From Eretmocerus hayati (Eukaryota > Arthropoda > Insecta > Hymenoptera > Aphelinidae): DNA of 64,000 nucleotides. Every line of letters starts with the position of its first letter. Position 1 is the stretch's first letter. A model generated the notes under the pieces. It worked only from the letters and a program-made list of their open reading frames with translations, was not told the DNA's origin and made no database searches. The position numbers and the translations under genes were made by a program. The DNA lies in contig CM056742.1 of the NCBI GenBank assembly GCA_029851415.1, positions 188,089,344 through 188,153,343 on the forward strand, written 5' to 3'. Positions 23,330-36,800 of the stretch are shown one piece after another.

Positions 23330-24105
23330 ATGGAGCCAAGTGAAGTGGAATTTCTGGGGGAGAAGCAGTTTGTCTCCATAGTGCCCAATTTCAATTTTGG
23401 AATTATTTACTTAATTTCTGGTGAAGTGGGTCCTTTCCGAGCTGGTTTACCTGTCAGAGTTCCTATATGGCTTGCTCTGGGTCTTAAACAGCAGCAAAAG
23501 TGTAGAATAGTCCAGCAAGATTGGATGGATCCGGACCAACTTGATCTTCTTTTGGATGCAGAGAAAACAGAGAAGTCGGTAACCAATATTAAATCACTTA
23601 CGAAACCATTTTCAGCAAAATAACATGATTGTTTCCTTTTCAGATTTTTCACACAAATGCCAAGCAACCACTTTATGGATGAAGCCCAAATGTTAATCTC
23701 TGCTGCACCTGATGACATACCTGAAGTAGATCGTATAAGAACTGCTGTCAAGGTACCACAATTTAAATAGTTTATTCACAGTGCATGACAGTTAATTACA
23801 ATTGGAAAACCTCTTTTGAAGTTTCATTTGTATGAATACATTCAATCAAGAGTTTGAGCCCTTTTTGATAATTAATTCTCTCTATGCAGGATATTTGGGA
23901 CACGAGAATGGCAAAATTACGCAGTTCAGTCATATCTAGTGTAAAAGCAAATAATTCTCATGCAAAATTAGATCACCTAACAGCTATGGAAATTAACAGT
24001 ATTCGATCATTGCTACCTGATGCTTTAGATGTAATGACACACATGGACCAAGTGAATAAGTCATCAACATCCCAGAACTATGACACTCCCTCTTCATTGA
24101 GATGA
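23330..24105 (+). CDS. Psf2: DNA replication complex GINS protein PSF2 (GINS2), 189 aa
   Basis: Exons: 23330-23574, 23644-23752, 23890-24105 (570 nt, 189 residues; human PSF2 is 185). The product is one of the four GINS subunits, which with Cdc45 and Mcm2-7 make the CMG replicative helicase in the nucleus. Conserved blocks are VEFLGEKQFVSIVPNF, GPFRAGLPVRVPIWLALGLK, CRIVQQDWM, FFTQMPSNHFMDEAQMLI, DIWDTRMAKLR and HAKLDHLTAMEINSIR. An upstream in-frame ATG at 23246 is not used, because homologues begin MxxxEVEFL, which is the ATG at 23330 just after a 3' splice site. The first donor must be GAGAA|GTCGGT at 23575. The better-looking GTAACC four bases later gives the wrong phase. It lies head to head with the NYN ribonuclease gene. 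Confidence 0.93.
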
Positions 24106-27100
24106 TTTATCTTTGATTGGCTGTTAATTTAATTTAATTAGGTATATTTCATTTCATCTTGAATTAAGAGGAGAAAAAGTTTGAACTTCTATTTTTCTAA
24201 AAAGTACTCTTGAGTATCCAAGTAATTAGTGTAAATATAACAACTTTTTAAAACTTGAGATTTTAATTTCAAATCAACCAGTAATGAAAAAGAAAACTGT
24301 TTCACATGAAGGTTCACACAGGTTACCTAATGAGTTGGAGGTATAAGAGTAATTCCGTTGAAATTTTAATATTTGGAGGCCGAAAATGTGCCAACCCCAA
24401 ATCCCACTTCGGAAGGTTCTTACATGTATTTTTCGACTTTTTCAAACATATAAATAATGTGTAATTTAACTCGCGCTTGGATTTAAAAGTTTCCAATCAA
24501 TGGTACCATAAGGATAACACGGTATCGTCGCTCGCATGAAACGTGACATTACGGAAACCTGACATTTGACACTAAAATTGATCTCGCGGCCAAACGGTTT
24601 AAGCTGCGGTCTTGAGACTTTTGGGTTTCGTTTGACCATCAGATACTTTGAATGAAACTGACTAATAGGGACTTTGTAGTCTAGCGATTAAGACTCACAC
24701 TAATACCACACGGAACTGACCAAAAAATTGAGCAAGAGTAGATTTTCGTGGAAAAGTACTCCCCGAAGTGTGAAAATCAATTTTTTTTCAAAATTCTGAG
24801 ACCCGGAAAAGTTGCGCCTGGCGATTTACTTAAGGAATATGTTGGTGCGGAAAGGTCTGAAATGAGACAAATTCACTTTCATCGAGGAAATCTGAAGGAG
24901 TAAAATTGCAAGTCAAATTGCGCCACGTGATTTACGCTCTCGTTATACACACAAAAAGTGGCCTTTGGTGCTTGATAACATTATATTTGATGTATCTCCC
25001 CGCCCAAATCTCAAACGAGCCCCACCGCGACGCTTCACACTCGCAAAGGTCGAAAAAATGAAAAACCACAGCGCACGGAACTGACATTTTGACCCCTTTT
25101 TCGATGATAATTTTTTTTTGGCGACCCTGGATCTCCAAACTAATGACTGCGCCCAAAAAAGCACCAGAAATACGTCGAAAATGACCTGTACACATTTTTT
25201 CACAAGCGTTTTAAGGGTTTGTACAAGCAAGCACGCATTATTTCAAACTTTCCACGGAACTACTCATATAGAATTGAGACAAAGACGAACCTCAAAGCTA
25301 TATTATTGATCGGAAATGAGCCAGGAAAAAATCGGAATATTACTCCAAGAATGTTCACCTGAGGAGAATCGGTTCTGAAGCCACTATTACGAGCACTATT
25401 AGAGAGGAGGATTAGAGTTCACCGAAATGCTTGAATAGAAATTTGCTATAGGTCAGACAAAATCTGAGACTTTTAGTAGATAGTTTCATACTATCGTTTT
25501 ATTTGCGAAATTCATTATAATTTAATCCTTGAACGCCCAAGGTATCGAAGACACGGAAATTAATTTTTTTGTCACTCGAAATGTTTTCAGTTGACTCCTA
25601 GATGGGCGTCACAAACCGCAATTTCGTCAAAGTATCGGAAAGATAATTTTTTCAGTTAGTCCTATATGACCCATTGGGCGTTCGGGGTATTATATTGAGT
25701 ACACAAACCTATCCGTTGCCTCAGGTGGAAGAGCTTATATTTTCAAACCTTCATATTAGAAGTTATTTTGAACGAATGAATGCGGGTCCTGAAGTACCTA
25801 CTTCACGCACGATCATACGCTCGAATATTTTTAGTGTGAAAAATTTCTATGCTTGAGTGCAATACTTACCGCGGGTAGGACCCACTCTGAATGACTCAGC
25901 ACCCAGACAATCTTCCAATTTAGACAATTCTAATGCACCGATACCATCAAGTAGGTCTCAAAGAAGATGTTTCAATTGGAATTGGTCACTCAGGAATTAT
26001 TGCCACATCTACATAAATCGATTTAGAGCGTAGACCCAGCCCCTCATAGAGCGTCTCCCGAGCGCTGAGTTTCGCGTAATCCTAAAAACTGTGTACGCAT
26101 CATCGGGGTCGTCTGCCAATTAGCTTTGGCCTAGAAGAAAGGTATCAACTATGCCTAATTCCCCAAATATTGCCTCTGAGCTTCGGAGCCTACATTTTAA
26201 AAGTGGCCACTACAAGACCCTCAAGGCGCTAAAGAGTTACGGTAGGCGGTCACGAATTTTGGCTATGCCAAGTATGGGCATCATTAAATTGCACATATTT
26301 TCGCCTGCGTTTTTTCGGGAAAGCGACTATAATAACGAGTCTCCGGATATCGGAAAGATCCGTTGAAGCATGTGTTTCATAAGAATAATGGATTACAAAA
26401 CGATGCATGACCATGGACGACCCCATGGGATTATAGGATTCACGAGAGGATCCATCGCAAAACTTTTTCGGGAGTGTGACAAAGTTATGGCATTATTTGA
26501 TACTTCACCGATTGGTGGCTTTATCACACGAAATGAGCTTGGAAAACCCTCTACTCGTTTTCTTTTGGAGAATATAAAGTCGAAAATAATAAAGCATTCG
26601 GTTATCTCACTACATGAAATAAGGACCTCGGGCTTCGATCACTTTCCCATTTTCTTCTGAAGAATATAAAATCAATCATTTCTTGATAGAAGAGAATTGC
26701 GTAGTTTTTTTTAAATGAATCCTACAACAATCAGGAATCATCCAATTCCTACTTTGTTCACTCATTCGTGAGTCAAGTAAACAGAAACCTTATGTCCATC
26801 GATCTCTAATTGTGATGAAGAATGACATTAATCACCTCTTAGATGGGTAATGAATTGTAGAATCTTGGGTATTGAAGTGCTTTTCTCTCGATCTACATCG
26901 TTCCTTTGAACTGATCGACTGCGACGTGAGGAGATGATTACGCAAAGAAGACAGTCAGAATTGATAATAATTTCGCAGCAAGCAAGCGGCTCGCTTTGTT
27001 TGACTTTTAAGCATTGACATGTCGTTGGCGGACATTCAAAGGCAGTCAAGAAAAGATACGAAAGATTAATTGTTCAAAAACATTCTTCAATTTCTTTATA

Positions 27101-27258
27101 TTTTCACTCATCCTTCATATTTCATTGCTTACATTCTCTAATTTTTCCACAATCACGTTTCACCTATAGATCATAAAAATATATTTACATTGTGATACAG
27201 CAGCTTAATTGTCTAATAGTGTATTTTCATTTCGAGAATTAATTCACAGTATGTACAA
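24106..27258. other. Intergenic region with decayed repeat-like sequence
   Basis: No gene is supported. Many short open frames on both strands lack domains. A stretch near 25700-25760 on the plus strand reads YPLPQVEELIFSNL, faintly like the start of a Ty3/gypsy reverse transcriptase, and then degrades. The sequence at 24300-25300 has a repeat-like look but no visible ends. Confidence 0.35.
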
Positions 27259-27264
27259 TTTATT
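27259..27264 (-). terminator. Candidate polyadenylation signal of Traf4
   Basis: AATAAA on the minus strand lies about 560 bases after the Traf4 stop codon and is the first clear signal I noticed downstream of it. Confidence 0.35.
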
Positions 27265-27821
27265 TTACACGGCAAACTCTTTGAGCTTTGCAAGATATTC
27301 AAGATTTTGGTCAATCGTGCAAATCGATTGTTGCAGGTTGATGAAAATTGAGATGGCATACTCGAAAGCCATCCAAGTTGTAAAAGCTCGACAATCTTAA
27401 TTATTTGCCTCAATGGGATTCTTACCCGAACACACTCTCATACTATACCTAATTGATACATTTGAAAATGAATAATGGATCTAGATAAACTAGATAAAGT
27501 TTGAAGAAGAAGACTTTGAAACACTTAATAAATTATACGATCGGTACAAAGTTACGATAGATGATAATTTTTTCGATTACTGGCATTTTCTCAATTAATG
27601 TACTCGATTCTTCTACAATGACTTTCAGTTCAAACAACATTATAAATCTTGAAATAAGGTAGTATATGTGGTTATCTGCATATCGAGGGATAACAATAAT
27701 TCGAGCGTCGCATCTGTGAGATCGAACGAAAAACAAGATCATTGCGTGGGACTTTTCATGACTGAGCAACGGGTTCATGCCACCGTATAGCCAGCGACAA
27801 CGATACGAGTACAATTTGGTT

Positions 27822-30800
27822 TCAGACGGCGACGATCTTACTCGGGTCGATTTTGACCCTGATAAACATGGTGTCATCCTTAATGAAGTGTCGCTTTTTG
27901 GTCATCTCGTGTGATACAAATCGTGGGAAGCCGAATCCGAGCGAATCGGGTTCACGGCTCGGCCTCTGGAAATTTTTCCAGGTTGGATCGGGTATGAAAC
28001 TCTCGACGATGTTGCAGGCCTTGTCGGCGATCGTCGCCTGGTCGAGCAGCGTGAACGAGACGCTGTGCGAGAAGGGCCAACGCAGCAGAGCGTCGTATTC
28101 GCCTGGTAGGATTTTTATGTAGATGGAGATGTGACTACCTTCGCCAGTTCCGTTGCCGTTCAAAAACAGCGACGCCTGCAAAAATTGACATTTTGATCAT
28201 TATCATACTTAGTAGCGATTCATGATTGTAATTGTTAATCCAAGTTGATTGTGGAAATTCACACGAGAGTTCAACAGCGTAAGCTATAATAAATTATGAA
28301 AATGATCCAACACGTTTGTTCGCCGGGGTCGATGCTAGCGATCTACTTTTTCAATCAAAAATGAAATGCCTGCCCGAAAAATTCCACCGTGGTTTTTGAC
28401 CATCTGTGCTGCATTTTGAGAAACAAAAAGTCGTTGATGAAGAGAGCTATTTGCATTTAAAACCGGCAAACGCTCTTAGATTTCCTGGTATGGGTCATAC
28501 AAAACCGGTGTTAGGACGTACCTGGAGCTTGTAGCCATATTGACTAGTGTAGAAAGGCGGGCTGATGAGCTCGACTCCCTCTTTGGATTTTGCTTCGGAT
28601 ATCTTTGCTGTGAAATCGCTTATCTTCCAGATTAGAGTACCGGAATAGTTTAGCGACATTTTGCCGATGGCTGCCTTGAGGCTGCTTATTTGGTGCTGCT
28701 GCTTCGTCACGACGCTGCACATGAGGCTGAGATGACTCTTGGCTGACTCATCCATGTGTTTGTCGAGTGAAAATCTGTTGCCCTGTAAACAGATGAAAGA
28801 AACGTGTTAATCAGCTATCTTATAATACGGGTTTGGGGACGGTTACGATAAATTCATGAAATTGAAATCAAGTCAGTTTGGCATCATTGACAACAAAATC
28901 TTTGTCTAACAAATTAAGGGCTCATTGAGCCGTCCTAATTCTTATCTCGAATAAATTGGGGATTATTTTGCTCATTACTCCGTGATACGTCATTTTTTGA
29001 TCGCAATGATCGTATCTTCTTGGCGGCTTTAGGGCGATGATACTCTCCACGACATGAGATGGCAAAACTAGGTAGGAAATCCCAAAAAGCAAAAACTTAT
29101 AAGAAGAGTAGATTTCGCGACCCGATAGTCACAATTACGAGCAATCGAACTACCACATATCTGAAGCAACTGATCGTGGTTCTTGAACAATTTTCAAATT
29201 CTAGAACTTCGTCTACGCCAGTCTGGTGGGCAAAATGAACAGATCGATCTCAATGGAACTCAACGGCTTGAACCATGAGACTTGCACTATCAAAAGTTTT
29301 GGTTTTGGATAGGTACCTTGAATCTGCATCCGGCCTCCTTGAACGAGCAGGACAGCAGGTGGGTGGTGCAGTGGTCCTTGAGGTGTAGTTCAAGATCCTC
29401 TCTTGGCAGTACTGCTGTTTCGCACCGGTGCGGGCAGGCCACCGGGAATCTGCCACACTTTGCGTGATGGGCCGACAACGTATCGAAGACGAACTCCTTG
29501 CTGCAGTATCGGCAGGCCATCAACCTTTTTGCGCACTCGCCCGCCTTGTGTTGGCTCGAGTGACGTCTCTGAACCTTCATGCCGCACTTGTTTTCGCAGT
29601 ACAGCGGCTCGTATCCGCACGTGCCGATGTGTTTCTGTGGGTAAAAATTGAGTTACAAAATTAGACCACCATTCAATTTTATCTGAGTGAATTGTTCGAA
29701 ATAGAAGCATCAGGATGAAGGAAAAGGGTTGCTTACCTCGAGGGTGTAACCGGTAAACTCTTTGGCGCAAAATTCGCATCGAGCCCGTCTCTGGGCGCAC
29801 GTGTACTTTAGGTGGTCTTCCATGAGGACTCGCGGTATCATCGCCCCGCACTTGTTACTGCATGGTATCGCGTCGTGCTTGCAAGTGTTGAGGTGAGATT
29901 TGAGCTTGCGCAGCTCGTCCGACCACTTGCAGCCGTCCTTGTGGTGGATGCAGTAAACAATCGAGCTCATTATCGCCTTCTCCGTTTCCAGATCTTGGAA
30001 CGTCTGTAACATCGTCAAAGAAAATGGCATTATTAGTAACTTTGTTTTTTCGCTCTCAAATTTTGATTCAGTGTTGTATTCGTTGATCAATTTTTGGGAA
30101 ATCGGAGTTTGTTAGGGGATTAGATGATACATCGGATAATTTAGAGTGAACCAATTCAGGGGAAAGAGGTGGCATTAATGCTGAGCTCATAGGACTCGTA
30201 TTTATTGGAAGCTTCTTGTCATGACGATCTATATCCGAGCTCATGAACGATGAGGAAAATTTTTCGTCAGTGACAAATTTCCTATTGAAAACCAAGCTTG
30301 CAAGCGTAAACCTATAGAGAGAGCCTGACTAATCATTGTGAAATGTACGCAGAATTGTCGATATAGCAAGAATTGTGTCTCGAATAGCTGCGGTCGCGAT
30401 ATAATAAGCAGTACTAGAACAAGAGATGCGCGCTACGCGCGCGGATTTCAAGTTGGGGATTTTTATTGCTGGTCCAAGATATCCCATTAAAAAAAGAAAA
30501 AAAAACTCATAGTTGAGGTTCAATTTTTAGTTCAATCTCCTAGAAATGACCAAATATGAGTTTTTTCTTATCACACAGTCACGAGCACTGAAAAATACTC
30601 ACCAGTCACTTCCCCATTTTCTCTTTTGAACTTACTAAGTGTTGTCTTACCCATGGACCCAATAGCCTGCAGGCTATTTTCATTCCGAGTCACAGCTTTG
30701 GATCACCGAAACCATCAGACATTTGATTATCTTTATTCTACTGTTCAAAATATATCAAGATACTTAGGGAGTTCAATATTTCACTTGAATTAATCGTATT

Positions 30801-33800
30801 ATGTTTCACGTCAAATTACAACTATTTTGACCAAGTTTCAACGTGAAGAACTGGATAAGTGTCACGAAAAAGTCTCTAAAATCCGCTTATGAGGTATCAT
30901 CGGGAATAAGTACACACTGAGAAAATATTTTGATTCAAATCATCCAAGATTCGGGATTTTTGATGATCTATAATCAAAGTCTTGACTTACATGTGTGTTT
31001 TACGTTGATTACTTCATCTGAGTTTTGGTATTAAACCCAGGGTATATTCTGCTGGAGATCAACCCCCAGGAATCTGTCGGGAATTAAATCAAGTAGTTTG
31101 ACGTAACGATCAGAATAAGTTCGAGGCATGCAAGATATGGGAAATATCTTCAGGTTTCACCAAATTGCAAAATTATATACTTATGCCTGCTCACTCAAAA
31201 TTTCTACATCTTGCTCAACGGGGAAAGGATCATCCAAGTAGAAAAATAGTGCTTGTTAATGGACATTTAAATTTCTAGGAATCTATTTAGTCTTCTAGAG
31301 ATAAATAAAATAATTTTTACACCCGTGTATCAAATACATATTTTTGACAAACTGTAGGAGAAAGTGGAAAATCAGTGCGAAAAAGTTACTTTCTCGCGCA
31401 GTGTGTCAAAAAGTTATTTTTAAAATTAAATAATTCCCCTATTGCTGAGACATTTTGTACGATTCATTTCACTCAACTCGTTGATCTGACTTTATGTATT
31501 GGGGCCCATAAAACGATTATGACTCAAGATATCACGTTCTTAATCCAACGATGAAAAAATTATCCGCGTTTGCATGTTACCATACATCTGTGTGTTAGAA
31601 AAGGTACTGGAACCCCAAATACCTAGTTTATCGAGAAAATCTCAAACATTCCTGAGATTCACAAATTATTCAGAATTTGAAGGCAGTGTATTCTAGAATT
31701 GCAGAGCTAATAGGGACTATTCGCCCGTTTTCATGTCCTCTTCCTTTAGCTTACTAATATACCTGTCAAATTCCCCTATCTTGAGATCTTGCACATATTT
31801 TCTTGTTAACGTGTCGCATCTTTCATACGATCACTGGACTGATGGGTCAGAAATCAGTAATATTCTGAATGTCTTGACTCATGCATATGGAATAGATAAC
31901 AATAGTTTTTCAAGAAATTATCAAGGTGTAGAAGAATAGAGAATATGATAGATTTTTAATCCGATGATATGAGTTGTAAGTGCTGATATAGTGTTTACAC
32001 ATTGCACTTGCTTCGATGAGTTTGACAGTTTTTTTAAGTTCTTCATCAAATTGTGAATCTAATTTTCAATACCTGATATCTGAAAGAATTCGAGAAAATA
32101 AAATGATTAAATATGTGCATTATGGCCGATCAACGTTTATTTGATCCTGAAATTGGATGGTATTTGATATCTTCGATATCAAAAGTTCACTCACTCAGAA
32201 AATTGGATGAATAAATTAATATAATTTTCAATATTACGTCATCGTCATCATCAAATGAAGTCAAATTGGTGTTGAAATTGACTTGAACAATTTTATTGGA
32301 AATTTCTGTAAGTTAGCTTCAAATAATACTTGAATATTCTGAAACTATTGAGATTTCTTACAACGTCAAATCAGTCAGCGTATCATTTTTCAAATCATTG
32401 TTCACCTACTGTTCAAGATTCGAAAATAATAAGAAATTCCAAGTTTTGACCGAAAAACATGTCGTAATAGTCAATGCTTTCTTGTGATTGATGGCTCTCT
32501 GTTGCGAGTGTATTTACCTACAAACTGCTAAGTAAAGAATATGAATAATCCAGCATGCCCAAAACCTCGTGGTTTTCTCATGATGGGGATAAAATGAAAC
32601 AATTTTCCATCACTTTTTCTAATTATTTAGAGTATGTTGAATTGCGAATCGAAGAATCGGAAATATAGCTGGATGGATTAATGTAAATATGAATAGATTC
32701 TCCAAAAAAGTGATGTTGACATGTTTGAGTTGCATGACGAGAAAATCAGGTAGTTTTCAGATAATCGTTCCATCACGGTTTAATAAGTTGACTCATTTCC
32801 TGACTTTATAAATAATAATCTCGTGATGAATTTAATATTTCTCCATCATCTCACTGAGACAGCTTCAGTTCTCACATAAGCTTAGATAACGTACTGCCAA
32901 ATTTTCAAAGAAAATCAAGTTCCTATTTCTAGCAATACAAAAAATTCCGATTCAAGAAACCACGTTCAAGAGATCCCATTGTTTGAAAATCCAAAATAAA
33001 TTGGAATATCGTTGTACAACTAATATCCAAAATTTGAATGAGCACTTGATTTTTTTAGAAACTATCAAAAATGTTCTTGTTCAACAGTTTAACCAGAGTT
33101 CCTCGCATTCCCATACTCCAAACCAAAAATTATGAACGTCAAAATATTTCGTTCAAGTCCTATGATGCTAAAAATGTAGATCGAGAGAATAATGTAGTTT
33201 CTAACGTTGGGAGGATGCACTTAAAACTTCCTAACTGTTTTGAGTCTGTATTCTCGGCCTAGATTAGTTGGTTACAATATTTCAGATCCATAGATTTTCT
33301 AGTTTAGAGTTCATGATAATTGTTTCTGAAGCCTTGATGCATATATATCGTATGACCCATTTAAGGTGGACACACCTTGGCATTTTTTTTCTTTGCGAGG
33401 TACAAATTAAATCGAAGTTGATTCTTACATGGTTTGACCTTGTGCCTTGGATGGTGAAGTGAACAAATTGAGAAAATGGAAAATTCGATGCGAACGGGAA
33501 AATTTTTTTCGAAATATTCAAGAAAAATAACTTTGCGATACGGCATCGTGTAGCTCATCAAATTTTGAGTCCGAAATGACTTGTTCGATAATTTTTCTAT
33601 TACTCAATTGTCAAGGAAAACTCATGGAAAAGAGCTGATTTTGAATTTGCCACCACAATTGTCGCAGAGGTTAGACGCTTCACCCGTTCAGCAATGTTAT
33701 TGTTTTGGTGTAATGCCACGTGCTCTTGTTATTGTTTTGGTGTTTAACCTATGATCACTTGTAGGTTATCCAACCACGGCGTTCACGATGAAAACTCGAG

Positions 33801-36800
33801 ATTGAGTGGCAATGATGATCGACTTTATACCGCCGCAAAATATTAGATGCATTGAACATGTACTCTTGCCATTTCAAGTACAAGAGTCCAACAATGCGTG
33901 AAAAACTGTATAGTAGTCATGCGATCAAAACTCTCTAATGTAGATCGAAATTTGAACAATGCCGTATCCAAACCTGTTAGATTATAGTAATGCCTAGCAG
34001 ATTCAGGCGGTGGCTCTCAATTTGAGAAGTTTTATCGCCCGAATTCTAACTACAAAGTTTGAGAAGTAAAAAAAATCCGAAAAATCGTGGCTTTGAGTGC
34101 TTTCCCACGAGATCAGAATTCTGTAAAGTGGGTGGGTTTTTTGAAAATTACAAACGCGAACCAACTAGAGAATGGTGATGCCAAGCGGGTTTGAATACTG
34201 TCAACGAGAATCTGAACACAAAGCCTGAACGTCCGTCAAAAGTAAGTTTGCAGCATAGTTAGACAGATAATAGGCACAAGTTAGGACAGTATCTCATAAT
34301 ACAGGCGTGAATATAAATACGCGAAAAATTGTGGTCTTAACTGTTCAGTTATGATATCGAAGTTCTTGAAAGTGGGTGAGTTTTCGGGAAATTTCAAGCA
34401 CGAACCTCTCAGAAATTGGTAATACCAAGCAGATTCGAGTATTGCTCTTCAAGTTTAGAAGTCCTGTCGGCTAAAATTTGACTACAAAGTTCGGAAAAGT
34501 TTGCATCAATGGTAGATCATAAACATGAATTCAACTGGTATCCAGTATCTGAGGAGTAGGAAAATATTGAAAATGACAAAAATTGTGGATTTGACTTCCT
34601 ACACATGATATCAAAATTTTCAAAAGTGAGTGAGTTTTTCTTAAAATTTCAAACTTGAATATGGTTGATATTACGATCTCCAGTAGGTTCACGTGTGGAA
34701 TTCTTCAAAAACCCTTTTGAAAATCATAATCCCATAGCTAGGCGGTCAGAGTCACAATTTTCAAATAATTTCCTTATGAAATGCAAAAATCGAATCTGCT
34801 TGGTATCACCATTCTTTAGTAGGTTCACGTTTGCAATTTTCGAAAATTCCACCCACTTAATAGAAATCTGATCTCGTGGGGAAGCACTCAAAGCCACGAT
34901 TTTTCGGATTTTTTTACTTCTCAAACATTGTAGTCAGAATTTGGGCGATAAAATGTCTGAAATTGAGAGCCACCACCTGAATCTGCTCGGCATTACTATT
35001 ATCTAACAGGTTTGAATGCGGCATTGTTCAAATTTCGATCTACATTAGAGAGTTTTGATCGCATGACTACCATACAGTTTTTCACGCATTGTTGGACTCT
35101 TGTACTTGAAATGGCAAGAGTACATGTTCAATGCATCTAATATTTTGCGGCGGTATAAAGCCGATCATCATTGCCACTCAATCTCGAGTTTTCATCGTGA
35201 ACGCCGTGGTTGGATAACCTACAAGTGATCTAGGTTAAACACCAAAACAATAACAAAAGCACGTGGCATTACACCAAATCAATAACATTGCTGAATGGGT
35301 GAAGCGTCTAACCTCTGCGACAATTGTGGTGGCAAATTCAAAATCAGCTCTTTTCCATGAGTTTTCCTGGACAATTGAGTAATAAAAAAATTATCGAACA
35401 AGTCATTTCGGACTCAAAATTTGATGAGCTACACGGTGCCGTATCGCAAAGTTATTTTTCTTGAATATTTCGAAAAAAATTTTCCCGTTCGCATCGAATT
35501 TTCCATTTTCTCAATTTGTTCACTTCACCATCCAAGGCACAAGGTCGAACCATGTAAGAATCAACTTCGATTTAATTTGTACCTCGCAAAGAAAAAAAAT
35601 GCCAAGGTGTGTCCACCTTAAATGGGTCATACGATATATATATATAAATTAATTTTAGGTATAAATTGCATCTTGAAACGATTGTGGATATTTCAAATCG
35701 CATAATCAGGCAAATATTTCAATGTAACAATTTCCGAGATAGCACATCAGAGTTGATTTCTTAGCGCTTTTCCGGAAAGTTCAGATGATAAAATTTGACC
35801 GAAAGTACTTTGAAATTTAACCCGGCTCATATGTACTTAATAATAAGCCTCAAAAAATCTCGTAAAATTTTTATACCAGGTGATAACTGTGCTACTGGAA
35901 TCAAGTGGAATCTTGATATTTCTTCTGAAATTTATACATCTCTGTCTTTTTTATGTGTGACCTCAATAATTTTGGGATGATAGCAACGGACTGATAATAA
36001 TAAAACGACCAAACATTTCTGAGCCTCACAAATATATCAAACTTAATCTGACAAAAGGTGATATATTCAAGGATTTTAGAAATCAAACACCATTCAGCAC
36101 TTTTAGAATAGAAAGTACATACTCGTACATATTCATTGGTCAATGAGGAAAATGCATATTTTTCTGAGAATAGAGTTTTGGTTCCAAATGTTCCATATAA
36201 ATCTGTACAATCAATGACAGAAATTGATGAACTTTGACTCTGAATATTCCAAAAAGTATAGTGTTATTGCGAGGATTCACAAATAGATTTTCAAATGTAC
36301 CAAGACATGATACTCTCATAAGATCAAGATTTATATTAGATAAACCAAAAATTCATACAGCACCAGCTTCAAGAATGTGACTGTAAAATTACGATGAATA
36401 TTAATTCTAAACTCTACTTTTCCAAAGAATGTGAGTGTAAGGTTGTCTGATGCAAATTATATTTGGTAGGCTATGGATATCTGATGATTTCATTAGAATA
36501 TCTCCACCCATTCCTATTCTGTGAATTACCAGAATTCAACTATGTTCTATTACATTTTACTATTCTAATCAGTTGATCTGAGCTGAACAGAGCTGATGGA
36601 AGGATACATGAACGTCAAGCTCAACATCCTATAAAAACTCTTTTACGCCATAAAGGTTGAGTGAATATTGGTTCTTAGTATTCAATGAGAGAAATTCAGA
36701 CATGCTCAAGTGTACCGATGAGTGAGTTGAAACCCATTTCATTATATAAATTTGGGTCTCAAGGTAACGCCAATTTATCTTTAGGGTCCTATGCTGCTCA

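Noticed and set aside
24680..24720. tRNA-like string TAGTCTAGCGATTAAG
   Set aside because: It resembles a box A but has no box B at the right distance and cannot fold as a cloverleaf.
33361..33561. Minus-strand frame almost identical to one at 35421-35621
   Set aside because: The match is explained by the inverted-repeat arms, not by a duplicated gene; the peptide has no domain.
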